A stretch of 64,000 bases of DNA, from positions 62,001 to 126,000 of the forward strand of contig SAXG01000024.1 of NCBI GenBank assembly GCA_012932865.1, in the 5' to 3' direction. The notes under the pieces are model-generated. The model searched no databases and was not told the DNA's origin. It was given only the letters and a program-made list of their open reading frames with translations. Source of the DNA: Amylostereum areolatum. Taxonomy: Eukaryota; Basidiomycota; Agaricomycetes; Russulales; Stereaceae. Below are positions 45,651 to 56,675 of this stretch, one piece after another; position 1 is the first letter of the stretch; every line of letters starts with the position of its first letter. The position numbers and the translations under genes were made by a program.

Positions 45651-46398
45651 TATCTTGTGAGCGTTTGGGCTTTGGAGGCAGGCGAGAGGGTAAAGAGGAG
45701 TCAGGTCGTCACGGACGCAGCGTTAGAGGGCGTTATAAAGACGAGAGGATGAAAGGAAGCGGAGACAAGTGGCGAGTGCGAGCGGCGTTGAGGGAGTCTA
45801 TGTTTGGGCACGCCGGCGTGCGGGATAAAGGAAGAGAGAGAACAACGAGCGCACAGAAAAAGACCAAGGCCATGGCGGGGTTATAAGGAATGCCTACACG
45901 CGCACAAAGACAACAAGGGCACGTCGGTGCGGATCCGGGACGAGGGGCGGTTTATTGTCTGGTAGCAGCAGTGGTGGTGCTCTGATGCGGCGCGTGAAAC
46001 AGCGCTCTGGCTCCCACGCAATTCCCGCGAGATGGTCGACTTCGAATTGAGATGGTGAGCCCCCTTGATTTTTGACAACAAAAAAAACCATTACCCATAC
46101 ACGGGCCCGTAGCAGCGTTAGCGCGGTCAGCGGGCGTTTGGTGCGCGGCGGAGAAGAGCGGGGAGCCCATTTATGGGAATTCCAATCGTCTGTGTAGGGT
46201 TTACGTCAGCAAAGGTCTGCACAAAGCAGTCCAGCTCGGATTTCGATTCCGACGATTCGTACCTTCGTGCTGCACCGTGAGTAGATCCCTCCTTTGGCTG
46301 GGCCGATTCGAACGATTCGCACAAAGGTGAGACGGTTAAGTATCTGACCCGCATCCCGATTTTTCTTCGGCAGGGTTGGGCGCCTGTTTGCTATCACC
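45651..46398. promoter_or_regulatory. Divergent intergenic region between the unknown gene and RPA12
   Basis: 748 bp without a supported gene. A run of eight A lies near 46080-46087. Nothing like a canonical tRNA was found in 46190-46270 despite one T-arm-like hairpin. Confidence 0.4.
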
Positions 46399-47110
46399 AT
46401 GCCTCTGGCGGACAAAATCGGTGAGCTTGGGACTTACTTACTTACCTGTCTACCGCACACGGCTGAAAAGGATCGCTTTTCGTGGGACAGGATCCTTGTT
46501 GTTCTGCCCAGATTGCGGGACTTTGCTCAACCTGCCGCAGGGGGACGATCCGTCGGTAAACTGCGAGCAGTGCGGCCACGAGGAGCCAGCCAGCTGTGGG
46601 TGCCTTTCTTTTTCTGCCTTCGCTTGTCTTCACGTTTGTAACAATAACGCGTGCGCTTCCGGCTCTTTGGGCGTAATCTCGCCAAGCCTATGAAAATCTG
46701 GAGATCCAGACGCGTTCGCATCCAGATGCGTTTCCGTCTGCGCTGAGACAGAAGAGGAAGACGCAAACGAAAATACACGAGGGCGACGCCGGCTTGCTGA
46801 AGGTGGGTTGCTCTCGGACATCGGGCTGGCCGTGTGCTCATGCGGGTGTTGCGAAAAAAAGGTGACGGAAAAATGTCCAGAGTGCGGGCACATGGAGGCG
46901 TACTCGAAGGAAATACAGGTTCGTTTGCGTACCGCGACCGTGGTACCGCTTCACTAAGTCGTCTATTTCCAGATGCGCAGCGCGGATGAGGGCTCGACGA
47001 TCCTCTACACGGTAGGACGAATCCCCCACGACGCCGGCACCTTTGCTAACCCTATGTCGAATCGACCGCAGTGCGTCAGTTGCAAACACGGCTGGCGTGT
47101 CAACAACTAG
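46399..47110 (+). CDS. RPA12: RNA polymerase I subunit RPA12
   Basis: Exons 46399-46420 (22 bp), 46491-46595, 46687-46802, 46862-46918, 46973-47011, 47072-47110 encode 125 residues, the same length as yeast Rpa12. Two zinc ribbons are present: an N-terminal one (FCPDCGTLLNLP..CEQCGHEE) and a C-terminal TFIIS-like one (KCPECGHMEAYSKEIQMRSADEGSTILYTCVSCKHGW) with the RSADEGST motif typical of this family. Rpa12 supports cleavage of nascent RNA and termination by Pol I in the nucleolus. The linker SALRQKRKTQTKIHEGD is characteristic. The stop codon is only 81 bp from the OST5 stop codon on the opposite strand. Confidence 0.95.
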
Positions 47111-47191
47111 ACGTGCTCTCTTTCCGAACGGCCACGGCAACGACCACGCGCAAGCCACGATGCATTGGGCAAGGGGAGGGGGGACGATGGA

Positions 47192-47562
47192 TTACACGTA
47201 CACGCCCACGGAACAGAACAGGGCGACGACGCCGAGTCCGCCGAGAGCGCTGGCGGTGGCTGCGACTAGAGTCTCGCGCACGGGCAATGTGTCCTTTTGG
47301 AGGCTGTAAAAAATGAGGCCGAGTACGCGATGTGATGTGGGACGGGCACGCACGTCGAAAAGTAGAAGGCGAGGCCGAAAGTTGCCGTGAGGAGGACGAA
47401 CGCGATCGTGGGCAGGAGGCTAACGGGGATGTAGGGCGTGAACGCGGGTGCCTTTTGGTGAAGATACTGAAGAGCAGAAAGTCAGGGGGGAAAGTGAAAG
47501 AGAAAGCGAGGATGCGGGAGGTGACGTACGGCGACGGCAGCGTAGGCGTCGGGGTCGGACAT
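47192..47562 (-). CDS. OST5: Oligosaccharyltransferase subunit OST5
   Basis: Exons 47562-47530, 47466-47354, 47303-47192 encode 85 residues, the usual size of Ost5. Two hydrophobic spans are evident: SLLPTIAFVLLTATFGLAFYF and ALGGLGVVALFCSVGVYV ending at the stop. The VALFCSVGVYV C-terminus is strongly conserved in fungal Ost5. The protein is a small membrane subunit of the ER complex that transfers N-glycans to nascent chains. It is a short gene easily missed because no exon exceeds 38 codons. It is convergent with RPA12 and divergent from YOP1 (310 bp). Confidence 0.88.
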
Positions 47563-47872
47563 GGTGGAGAGGAGGAACAGGACTTAGTGGAATGAGAGAG
47601 GGCGGCCACGTCTGTCTGGCCCCAAAGCTGACGTATTCGGGCGGTGACGCAAACACGTGTAAGCAACCCATATCAACCCGGCGTCGTCCTCGTCGCTTCT
47701 TCCTCCCACTTCACGACCCCCTTCAAGACCCCCCTCCCCTTCGACGTCTTTCACCCGCTTGTAAATCGTGAGTGAGCTCACCTCCTGGCCGTTCTCGGTC
47801 TCCGTGAAAGGGATCGCGTACGGGATACTGACTTTTTTTCGTTATCGCGTGCTTTTCGCATGGCGCTGGCAG
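47563..47872. promoter_or_regulatory. Divergent promoter between OST5 and YOP1
   Basis: 310 bp between opposite start codons. Both products are ER membrane proteins. An acceptor-like GGCAG directly before the YOP1 ATG suggests a possible 5' UTR intron in YOP1. Confidence 0.5.
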
Positions 47873-48558
47873 ATGTCCGCCCAGCAAAAAGTGCAGCAAC
47901 ACCCCGTCTTCCAGCAGGCGCAGGCCAAGGCAAACTACTATGTTGCTCAGCTCGACAAGGAGGTACGTCGCCCCCGTTTCTTCCCCGAGGTTGGGCCGGG
48001 TCTGACGATACCACCTGTCGTCGCGTGCCACGCACGCAGCTGTCCAAGTACCCCGTGATGAATCGCCTCGAGCAGCGCACGCAGGTGCCCAAGTCCTACG
48101 TGTTCATCGGCGCGGTCTCGGTCATCGGTCTCCTCCACTTCATCAACGCCCTCGCCGCCCCCGTCTCCAACTTGCTCGGCTGGGCCCTTCCCGCATATCT
48201 TTCCTTCAAGGCGCTCGAGTCGCCCGGCCACGACGACGACGTCCAGTGGTTGACCTACTGGATCGTGTTTGGTTTCTTCAACTTTACCGAGGGTTTCGCG
48301 CTCCGTCTGGTGCTCTACTACTTCCCGTGGTACTTCACCTTCAAGTCGATCTTCATCCTCTGGCTCCAACTCCCTGCCTTCCGCGTAAGTGATGATGTCA
48401 TCGAATTGCGCGGGCGGTTCTCCTGAACGTTATGTTTCTTTTCTTCCTTGCAGGGTGCGCAAGCGACCTACTACACTGTCCTGAAGCCGGTGCTCGCCAA
48501 CCTCAGCCATCAAACCCGCGTGGCGCCGACGGACACCGCGCCCGCGACGTCGGAGTGA
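47873..48558 (+). CDS. YOP1: YOP1/DP1 (TB2/HVA22 family) ER membrane-shaping protein
   Basis: Exons 47873-47962, 48040-48384, 48454-48558 encode 179 residues. The family core is clear: GWALPAYLSFKALESPG..DDVQWLTYWIVFGFFNFTE with hydrophobic hairpins (SYVFIGAVSVIGLLHFINAL and LVLYYFPWYFTFKSIFILWLQLP). Yop1 works with reticulons to bend tubular ER membrane. The hydrophilic tail (VAPTDTAPATSE) is short. The length matches fungal Yop1. Intron donors are GTACGT and GTAAGT. Confidence 0.94.
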
Positions 48559-49298
48559 AGGGAATGACGTTGTTTCCCGCCTGTTTTTCCCCCACTTTCC
48601 ACGATAGAACGCTTCTCTTCGCCCGTTGGTACGGATGGATGATGTCGACCCCGTTGAATTGATTATGATCTTCCCTTGCATTTACAGCCGCCGAGTTATA
48701 CGTACGTCCCGTCGAATAATTTGCGGTTGCGCGTTTTGTTTCGTGTACGACTGCAGCACTGTCTGGAAATGGAACACGTGCGGGATGCGGTATCGTCGAG
48801 TCGGAAGATTCGGAAGTGATCGTCAAGTTGGGCTTGGTTGAAGCGCTGCTGGCTCGGGTGAGACAGCTGCGAGGCGGAGGAAGATGATGGGGTGTTACAT
48901 AATTAATGATACAAAGCTTGCAGGGACTCTGCGCCACTACGCCACCGCTAAGCGCAGGCTAAGAATTGTAGATATCGGAGAGACAGGGGAGGTGCGAGGC
49001 GGGCCGAGTGAAGGGGAAAAAGTCGGAGTCGGAGTCGGGGAGGAGAGGAGAGGAGGAGAGGAGGAGAGGAGAAAGAAACGCGGAGGGAACGGAGGAAAGA
49101 AGGAAGGGCCGGTGCGGGGAAGAACGGTGCCTGGGATTAGTGCGCCATGGACGGCCTCTTCGAATTCGAGCTTGGGTCAAGTTTGGCCGTCGACGAAAGC
49201 TATATGAGCTCGCGAGATATGACGGTCCCCGTTTGCCGCCCGTTTCCTTCTCCCCCCCGTTTCTTTTCCTCCGCCAGTCGTCCTCCCCCGCCCCCGCC
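48559..49298. promoter_or_regulatory. Intergenic/promoter region of the UNC93-like gene
   Basis: 740 bp without a supported gene. It contains a purine-rich tract (48985-49110, GGAGA-type repeats) and then a pyrimidine-rich stretch directly before the ATG at 49299, typical for fungal start regions. Confidence 0.45.
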
Positions 49299-51326
49299 AT
49301 GTCGGACGACGCTGTCCACGAGAAGGCCTCCCCCTTGCCCTCCGACGGCGCTTCCATCCCTGGCAGTCGGGGCGGGTACAGCGACGTCCCCCGGAGGCTC
49401 ATCTACGACCGCCCCACCGGCCTCAAGGGCATCTACTACAGCACCTACACTCAAGTCGCCCTCCTCGGTTTCGTATGCTTCATGTGTCCCGGCCTCTTCA
49501 ACGCTCTCAACGGTCTCGGAGGCGGCGGTCAAATCGACACCGAAACCAGCGCCAACGCCAACTCCACCCTATACGCTACTTTTGCCGTCGCCGCTTTCTT
49601 TGCCGGGTCCGTTTCGACTTCTTTCTGGCCGTGCTTCGTCGCAGTCTGATCCCTCCTGTCATACGCAGGTCCATCAACAACGTCCTCGGCCCAAAGCTCA
49701 CCTTGCTCCTAGGCAGCTCGGGCTACGCGCTCTATATCGGCTCCTATCTGTGAGCGTCTCCCCCCCTGCGTAATGAACCCCCCATAAACGTCCTTCTCTC
49801 AGCGCGGTCAATATACACCCTAATGCGAGCGGATTCGTGATCGGAGCCGGTGCAGTGCTCGGCATCTGTGCAGGCCTGCTGTGGACCGCGCAGGGCTCGC
49901 TGATGCTCGCCTACCCCACCGAATCCCAGAAAGGCCGTTTCATCGGCATTTTCTGGGCCATATTCAATTTGGGAGGCGTCGTCGGCGCTTCGGTGTCGTT
50001 TGGACGGAACTTTCATTCCAGGGTGCGTCTGTTGGCTGTTCCCGGTCGCGGCCTTGGCTGATGCGGTCCGTCCAGGCCAACGAAGGTGAGGGATTCATTC
50101 GGAACTGGGCGCAACCCGGACGCTGACCGTGTATCGCTCGGAACGCAGTGGACAATGGGACTTATGTGAGTGTGCTGCGTCGGGTTTGGAAGGTGATTTT
50201 GTGGGCTCATACCTCGTAGATCGGATTCTTGGTCCTCACCGGCATTGGTTTTCTGATCCCAATGATCATGGCCGATCCTGACGCCATGATTCGCACCGAC
50301 GGCACCAAGGTCACCACGCCTCGACAACCCTCCTGGAAAACCGAGATTTACGGGCTCTACGTCGCCCTTCGACTCGACCCCCTCATCGTCCTCTTGTTTC
50401 CCATGTTCTTCGCCTCCAACTGGTTCTACACCTACCGTGCGTTCGTATATTTCGGTCCGTCGGGAAGATGCGCTGACGGGGACAGCAGAGTTTAACGACT
50501 ACAACGCCGCGCTGTTCGACATTCGCGCACGATCTCTGAACAATCTCGTGTATTGGTTGGCCCAAATCGTCGGCTCGATCTCGATCGGGTTGTTGCTCGA
50601 CCAAGCCCAGTGGCCGCGTCGAGTGCGCGCGTTCGCGGGCTGGTTGGTCTTGCTCGTCCTCGTGTTCGTGGTCCATACTTGGACTTACTTCTATCAGAAG
50701 TGAGTTATCGCGTTTGGGTCCGCGGTAGACACTGACGCGCAGGGCGTAGGGACTACACCCGAGAGTCAATCCCGCCAGACTCGCAAAAGTTGGATATCTA
50801 CGACGACGGATATCTCCCCAGAATCTGGCTCTTCGTGTTTTGCGGAATCTTGGATTCGATGTGGCAGACCACGGCGTACTGGATGATGGGCGCCATGTCG
50901 AACGACCCCGCCAAGCTCGCGTACTTCGCCGGATTTTGTGCGTCCGCTGCGGTTTGCCTTTCTTGGGCCGAGCGCTGATGTCTTTCCTTCGACAGACAAG
51001 TCTATTCAATCCGCCGGTGCCGCGGGCATTTGGAGGGCTGATGCTGTCAAAATACCGTGAGTGTTTGGTGGCACCCGTGCGTTGATGTCGGTGTAATTGA
51101 CTTTGCGGCGGGGCAGGTACATGAATATCTTTTTGTCGACGTGGGCGCTCCTCGTCGCAGGCCTTGTATTTGCGTTGCCCATGATTTATCTGCGGGTGAA
51201 GAATCACACGGATCCGGAAGACGAGTTCATGTGCGTCGCTTACTTTCAGCCTTGTTCCCTATTGGTATTGACTGACGACGGATACGCAGAGCACCTATGG
51301 ACGATGAGGAGCGTATGGAAAACTGA
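49299..51326 (+). CDS. UNC93-like major facilitator membrane protein
   Basis: Eleven exons: 49299-49606, 49669-49749, 49803-50022, 50076-50085 (10 bp), 50149-50165 (17 bp), 50220-50436, 50489-50699, 50750-50937, 50996-51056, 51117-51230, 51290-51326; 487 residues. The protein has the fungal UNC93/DUF895 pattern: STYTQVALLGFVCFMCPGLFNALNGLGG, FFAGSINNVLGPKLTLLLGSSGYALY, GICAGLLWTAQGSLMLAYPTE, GRFIGIFWAIFNLGGVVGA, then about six more membrane segments and a polar tail DDEERMEN. The transported substrate of this group is unknown. The ANEVDNGTY stretch is assembled from two microexons, both with consensus splice sites. Confidence 0.92.
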
Positions 51327-51695
51327 AGGTGTTTGAGCTTGACAGTCGGTAGTCTCGGACTGCGTCGTGTACGCCGTGGATTTGAGTGGATATAGCATAT
51401 AGGAGTAACCCCCCCATCCCCCCCCCTCGCACATTATTCCCTCACTTGTTTTGCAACCTCTCGTGGATACTGTACATTTTGCCCTCCCGCTGTACGACTG
51501 TACTTCTTGGAAGTGGATCGCTTTGTCATTGAACTTCCAAGTGTAAAAAAAGAAAGGAGAATCGATCCGGGTACGTTTATTATCCAGGGTATATGTGTCG
51601 TAACGAGGCGTGAAGAACGTTGCAAGATGGAGAGTCAGTCTATGAGGACGACGCCGTTCGGGGGTGCGCAGATCGGATTTGGCCCGGAGAGGGGA
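51327..51695. other. Convergent spacer between UNC93-like and DBF2-like genes
   Basis: 369 bp, with C-runs at 51410-51426. It presumably carries both 3' UTRs. No gene is seen. Confidence 0.4.
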
Positions 51696-53600
51696 TTAGA
51701 AGATGGTCGCCAGCGCTCCACCTTCGTCGGGCGCGCCCATCGCGTCAAGCGCGCGAACCCCGGGACCGTTCTTTCCAAAGGTGAAGCCAACCCAAACCCC
51801 GCGCGCGAAGGGCTCCTCCTTCTCCCTGACCTTGTCGACGTTGCGCTGCTTCTCCCGTACCTCGGCGTATTTGGCCATGTCTTCGGGCGAGGTGAAGTCG
51901 TCGTAGTAGCCGGTGTCGATCTCGGAGTCGAGCGCGGGCACGAAGGGCGCGGGCGTGGAGCGCAAGTCCTTCCAGCGGACGCGTTCGAAGAAGGGGTGTG
52001 ACCTGAGGTCGTCTAGGTTCGAGTACCGGTCGCTGGCCCGCGCGATGAGCCTGTGGGAGGTTGGTTAGGAGGGACGGTGGCGAGGGGTCGGGACGAACCG
52101 CGTCACGGCGTCCCAGGCGATGTCCGATAGGTTGAAGATGAGGTCTTCGGGCTTGTCGTACTCGGGGCGACGGAGGACTTCGCGCCAGTTCTTCAGGTTC
52201 GTCCACGTCTCCTCTGGCGTGCTTCCGCTGAAGGGCGGGAAACCGGCGAGGAACTCGAACAGGATGCAGCCGAGGGACCAGTAGTCGACGGAGTAGGTGT
52301 ACGGCTTGCCGCGGAGGACCTCGGGCGCCATGTAGTCTGGCGAGCCCACGATCGAGTCGGCGTAACGGGGGTCCTCGTTGCGGATCGACCGGTAGATCGA
52401 TCGGCGTTCGATGGTCGAGCGGTGGACGACTTGGTTGTCTTTGACTTTGTCCAGCTGGAGAAACGGTTCAGGGACGTCGGGGTGGAGGTGGGAGAAGGGT
52501 TTACCTTGACTTTGAGAGACTCGATGCGTTTAGGGTTGAGGGCGCCGGTTGCGAGACCGAAGTCGGTCAGTTTGACGTGTCCCGAGCCGTCGACCAAGAA
52601 GTTCTGTGGGATTTATCGTCAGAAAATGTATGGGTGGTGGAGAATAGGCAGTACCTCTGGCTTGAGGTCGCGGTGGATGTAGCCGAGTGAGTGTAACTCG
52701 TTGACGGCGGCAAACATCTCGCTGATGTAGAATCGGGCATGCTCCTCCTTCAGGACGCCAGAGTTGTTCAGCAGCGTGCGGAAGTCGCCTCCGGGGACAT
52801 ATTCCATGGCCAGGTATACATGCTGAGGATCTTGAAAGGCGTACAAAAGCCTGACCAGCCACGGGGTCTTGGTTGCCGTCAGGATGTCGCGCTCTACGAG
52901 GACGTGGCGGATCTGAGGTGGACGAGATGAGTGGAGCAACGCGGACGCGGATCGGATGACGTACCTCGTCCATTTTGAACAGCGTTCGTTTGCGCATCTT
53001 TTTCAGCGCGCAGACCTCGCCCGTCTCCTGCTTTCGCGCCAGATACACCTCGCCGTATCCGCCCTGGCCGACCTGCGCGATGATGTGGAACTGATCGACG
53101 CGCAGCTTTGTTCGGCGACGGCGGAGGAGGACACGTTCGCGGCCACAGTACGACTTGAATTCCTTGTTGTATTCGGAGGTGGTGAGTTTTCGGGAGGCGG
53201 TGTCCTCGTCGAACACGGTACGACGTTCTTTCCGAGAGCCGATGTACCCGAGGAGCTGGAAGTAGTAATCGAGAAAGTCTACGATCGGATGAAAAGCCAA
53301 ATCAACGGGCTGAATGGGATGAACTGAATGGTACTCACAAAGTTGGGCCACAGTCGATTTGCGTCTGACTTCCGCGCTCTCTAGCAATTCCCTCTCCCAG
53401 AGTTGAAAGTTGTTCTGCTTGAGTGTTGTCCCAGCTCTTGAGGTCTCCATACGGATATCGTTCCCGAAGGTCATGCCTTTTGCCGTGTTCATGTGGATGT
53501 CTTGGAGGCCGTATGTCATGCCCTTCGCCGTGTTCATGTGGATATCGCGATAGGTGTCATTTGGGAGGCCGGAGACATCTTTCTTCGGCGAGCTCGGCAT
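51696..53600 (-). CDS. AGC/NDR-family protein kinase, Dbf2/Sid2 type
   Basis: Exons 53600-53339, 53278-52965, 52912-52655, 52603-52505, 52454-52099, 52050-51696 encode 547 residues. The N-terminal Mob-binding part (YFLDYYFQLLGYIGSRKERR) precedes the kinase domain: glycine loop VGQGGYGEV, Lys180 (CALKKM), HRDLKPE with Asp274, LTDFGLA with Asp292, a long insert before the activation segment (SIVGSPDYMAPEVLRGK), and an AGC C-terminal tail with TSPEDMAKYAEV and the hydrophobic motif WVGFTFGK. All catalytic residues are present. Dbf2/Sid2 kinases drive mitotic exit and septation. The N-terminus contains DIHMNTAKGMT twice in tandem. It is divergent from SPC25. Confidence 0.93.
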
Positions 53601-53845
53601 CGAGGGGAAGAGCGACTGGAGTGAGAGAGAGCCGAAAAGAGAGATGGAGGCTTACGCCTGACTGATCAAGAGGAGACGGCGGGGGACTGGGAGGGATGGA
53701 GGTTCTGGTACACGATGTGTTCGAATCTAAATCAGGATGAGCGTAGCCCACGCGTCAGTCACGTGCCGCATTCGCGTCGCGTCGTTCAACTTCGTGTTGA
53801 CTTTTCCTTTTGACCACTACATCCTCCATCGCCAGCCCCATACCC
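53601..53845. promoter_or_regulatory. Divergent promoter of the Dbf2-like kinase and SPC25, with MCB and E-box motifs
   Basis: 245 bp between the two start codons contain ACGCGT (53750-53755), the Mlu cell-cycle box bound by MBF in yeasts, and CACGTG (53760-53765). Both flanking genes act in mitosis, which fits shared cell-cycle control. The link is inference from yeast promoters. Confidence 0.5.
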
Positions 53846-54739
53846 ATGACCCAGGTCGTACGCACCCCCCAAATTGACCTTGCCGCCCTTTTGTCCGCTC
53901 CGAATCCATCGATCGACTTGAAACTCGAGTCGTACGAAGCCTCTACCCGCAATTTCCTTAAGGCTGTCACCAACTACACGAACCGCTCGGTGACCGAGAT
54001 CACTCAGCACCGCAATGCCTACCACGCAGAAAAGAAGAAATTGGCGGAACGCTCGCAGCACACCGACGCCGAGATCAGTGCCTTCAAGATGAAGGAGATA
54101 GAGCTGGCCAAACGTGAGTGCGCGCCTGTCTTGTCTTTCGGCGCCGAGATTGACCACTGCATTCCGCATTCAGAGCTCGAGAAGGAGAACGCGGAGACGA
54201 AGGATGCGCGAGACTCCGTCACGGCGAGGACGCGCCAGCTCGCCGCTATACGGGAGGCATGCAGCGCGTTGGACGGGGAGATCGAGCAGCACAGAGCGGT
54301 CGTGACGAATCTTCGTCGAGGTGCGTTCCCTGTTCCCTTTGTGTCCCTCCACGTCTGACAGGGTGGATATACAGAGAAAGGTGCAGAGCGCGACAGCCTG
54401 GAGGCGCACGCGCAGAGCACTTCGCCAGAGCTGTTTGTGTGCGAAGAAGACCTAGGCTGCTTCATCGAGGGGGTCGGTAGGGACCAGCTATTAATCCGTT
54501 TTGCAGATCTGAGAGCACCGCAAAAGGCGAGGGAGTTTAGTTTAGTTTTAGACATGTCTTCAACAATGTATAGAGGTATGCAGAGGCCGTATTACTGTTG
54601 TACCTTGCTGACTGTGTGTACAGTGGTGACCTGTACACCCCCACTCCCCACCATGCCCATCTTGCTGGATGACCTTAATGACAATCGAGATATTTTCGCA
54701 TTCATCAAAGGCATAAGGAAGGGATATCAGAGCATATGA
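53846..54739 (+). CDS. SPC25: Kinetochore protein SPC25 (NDC80 complex)
   Basis: Exons 53846-54113, 54174-54320, 54375-54575, 54624-54739 encode 243 residues. The N-terminal two thirds are charged heptad-like sequence (YHAEKKKLAERSQHTDAEI, LEKENAETKDARDSV, IREACSALDGEIEQHRAVV) typical of the Ndc80-complex coiled coil. The C-terminal globular RWD-like domain reads DQLLIRFADL..REFSLVLDMSS and ends PTMPILLDDLNDNRDIFAFIKGIRKGY, the Spc25 signature. The last intron is 48 bp, a multiple of three, so the frame stays open through it. Spc25 pairs with Spc24 to anchor the complex at the kinetochore. Confidence 0.9.
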
Positions 54740-55836
54740 GTGGACAACTTCCTTGTATGTAGCCTTACTAGCATAGACCCGTGCATTGCATGGGCACACA
54801 CTTATTCAATTGGACAACTGAGTGGGGGTTTTTTTTTTTTTTTTCCAATTTAAAGTCTATTTGAGGTTTTTACCTATGTCTAGAGTCTAGACTATGTCGC
54901 CTGCGTGCTGTTGTATCGTATGTACTCCAATGTGTCTATCCTAGTGCAGCAATCCCAATCATATTGTGGTATGTCTGGAATAACTGAGTGGTAATTGTAT
55001 TCAAATAAAGCAACTAATAAACATAGCTAAGTACCAAGTAGTGTGAAGCGTAGAAGGTTCAATCCAGCAGTAAGTCACAACTCCGTCGAAGCTGTGCTCG
55101 ATCCCGGCCAGTCTGCCAATGACAGAGACAACGGACCTAGCAGTTGGGAGAGCCAACCTGGGGTCACGTCATCTTCCGTTGTCTGGGTTGTGAACCTTGA
55201 TTGGCATGGGGAGGCGATTGCACTGTGGCACACCGACACATATTTAATGCCCTTGATGGTAAAAAAACGGGGGTTCGCAGCTGACAGAGACAATGGCGCC
55301 GGAATAGTAAGATATAAGAATAATGAAAGGATCTGTAAGGTGAACATATCTCGGTAATGAAAGGCGTATGCACATACCGTCTCCACGACACGATCCGGCG
55401 CCGTCATGGACATTCAGGATTCAGGGGACGTTGATTTGCTCACGCTCAAGACCGGTGGTGCTCAATGGTATCGGCTGAGGAAAGCTGTGTATTGGAAAAC
55501 GGTATGGTGAGCAAAAGAACACTCAATTTGTTAGAGTCAGTCATAACTGGATGGCTGCATTCTTGTTTGCTTGCGAGGAAGTTGGCTGGGCACCGTTTTG
55601 GGGCACTGCATCTTGGACGGAATTGGCGGACCTGCGTTCCTGCTCGGTGTGCCGTCACGTCAGCAACTTCTCACATTGGGTTGGGGAGTTTTCACGGGTT
55701 TGATGCCCGGTTGGCTTCTTGCGAGGTTCTGCCGAGTTGTCCCGTTAAGGAAGTCCTCGTGAAACTCGGCAACTTCCCGCGCGCGCGTCGGGATTGCCCG
55801 AAGGTTCCATTAGGCCTGCCCTAAAGACATCTGACC
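54740..55836. other. Gene-free stretch
   Basis: Holds a ~19-base T-run (about 54827-54845) and short frames only (for example 55465-55824), none with a recognised domain. Confidence 0.4.
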
Positions 55837-56675
55837 GTGAGACAGTTCACGGGGCACTTCTGCCGTCGCGCCAGCTCACACTCTTGTAGACAACCACCAC
55901 CACCATCCTCCGTCTTCCCTCCCACCCCCGTCTTCCCTCCCACCCCCGTCTTCCCTCCCACCCCCATCACCCTCAACGTCCTCGGCACCTTTGCCGCCCC
56001 CGTCACCCGCAACGCCCGCGTCACCTTCGACGCGCTCGACATCGCCGCGCTCGGCGTCCCCGTCACCCACGTTACCCACGACACCCACGGCACCCTCGAT
56101 GCCCTCGACGCCCCCGTCTCCCGCAACGCCCTCGCCGCCCCGCTACCCTCAACGGCCTGTCACCCCCGTCGCCTGCAATGCCCCCGTCCCCCGCAACACC
56201 CTCGCCGGCCCCGTCACCCACAATGCCTGCGTCACCCTCGACGCGCTCAACACCCTCGCCGCCCTTGTCGCCCATGTCACCCGCAACACCTGCGTCGCCC
56301 TCACTGCCCGCGTCACCCGCAACACCCGCATCACCCCCGTCACCCTCACGGCCCGCGTCACCCGCGATGCCCTCGATGCCCCCGTCGCCCGCGCCGCCTG
56401 CGCCACCCAGGATGCCCTCGCCGCCCGCGTCGCCCTCGCCGCCCGCGTCGCCCTCGCCGCCCGCGTCGCCCTCACCGCCCGCGTCACCCGCAATGCCCAC
56501 GTCACCCTTGTCGCCCCCTCACTCCTCCCGCCCATGTCATCCCTTCAGCTTTGCCTCGCCTCGCTCCCGCTGCCTCACCTCGCTCTTGCCGCCTTGCTCC
56601 CGTCGCCTTAGTTGCCCTGCCCTTGCTGCTCCTCATCTCGGCCTTGTTGTCCCGCTCTCGTCACCTGATGTTGTA
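55837..56675. repeat. GC-rich degenerate minisatellite block A
   Basis: Starts with three near-exact copies of a 19 bp CTTCCCTCCCACCCCCGTC-type unit (55910-55965), then ~650 bp of degenerate GTCACCCGCAACGCC-like units. The periodic composition removes stop codons in several frames on both strands, which explains the long overlapping ORFs (up to 279 codons). I do not support any as a gene. The block resembles block B at 58.08-58.79 kb, including a shared CAACYACCACYACCATCCTC start. Confidence 0.75.

Noticed and set aside
46196..46268. tRNA-like hairpin upstream of RPA12
   Set aside because: One five-pair stem with a seven-base loop is present, but the loop sequence is off register and no acceptor or anticodon arms fit.
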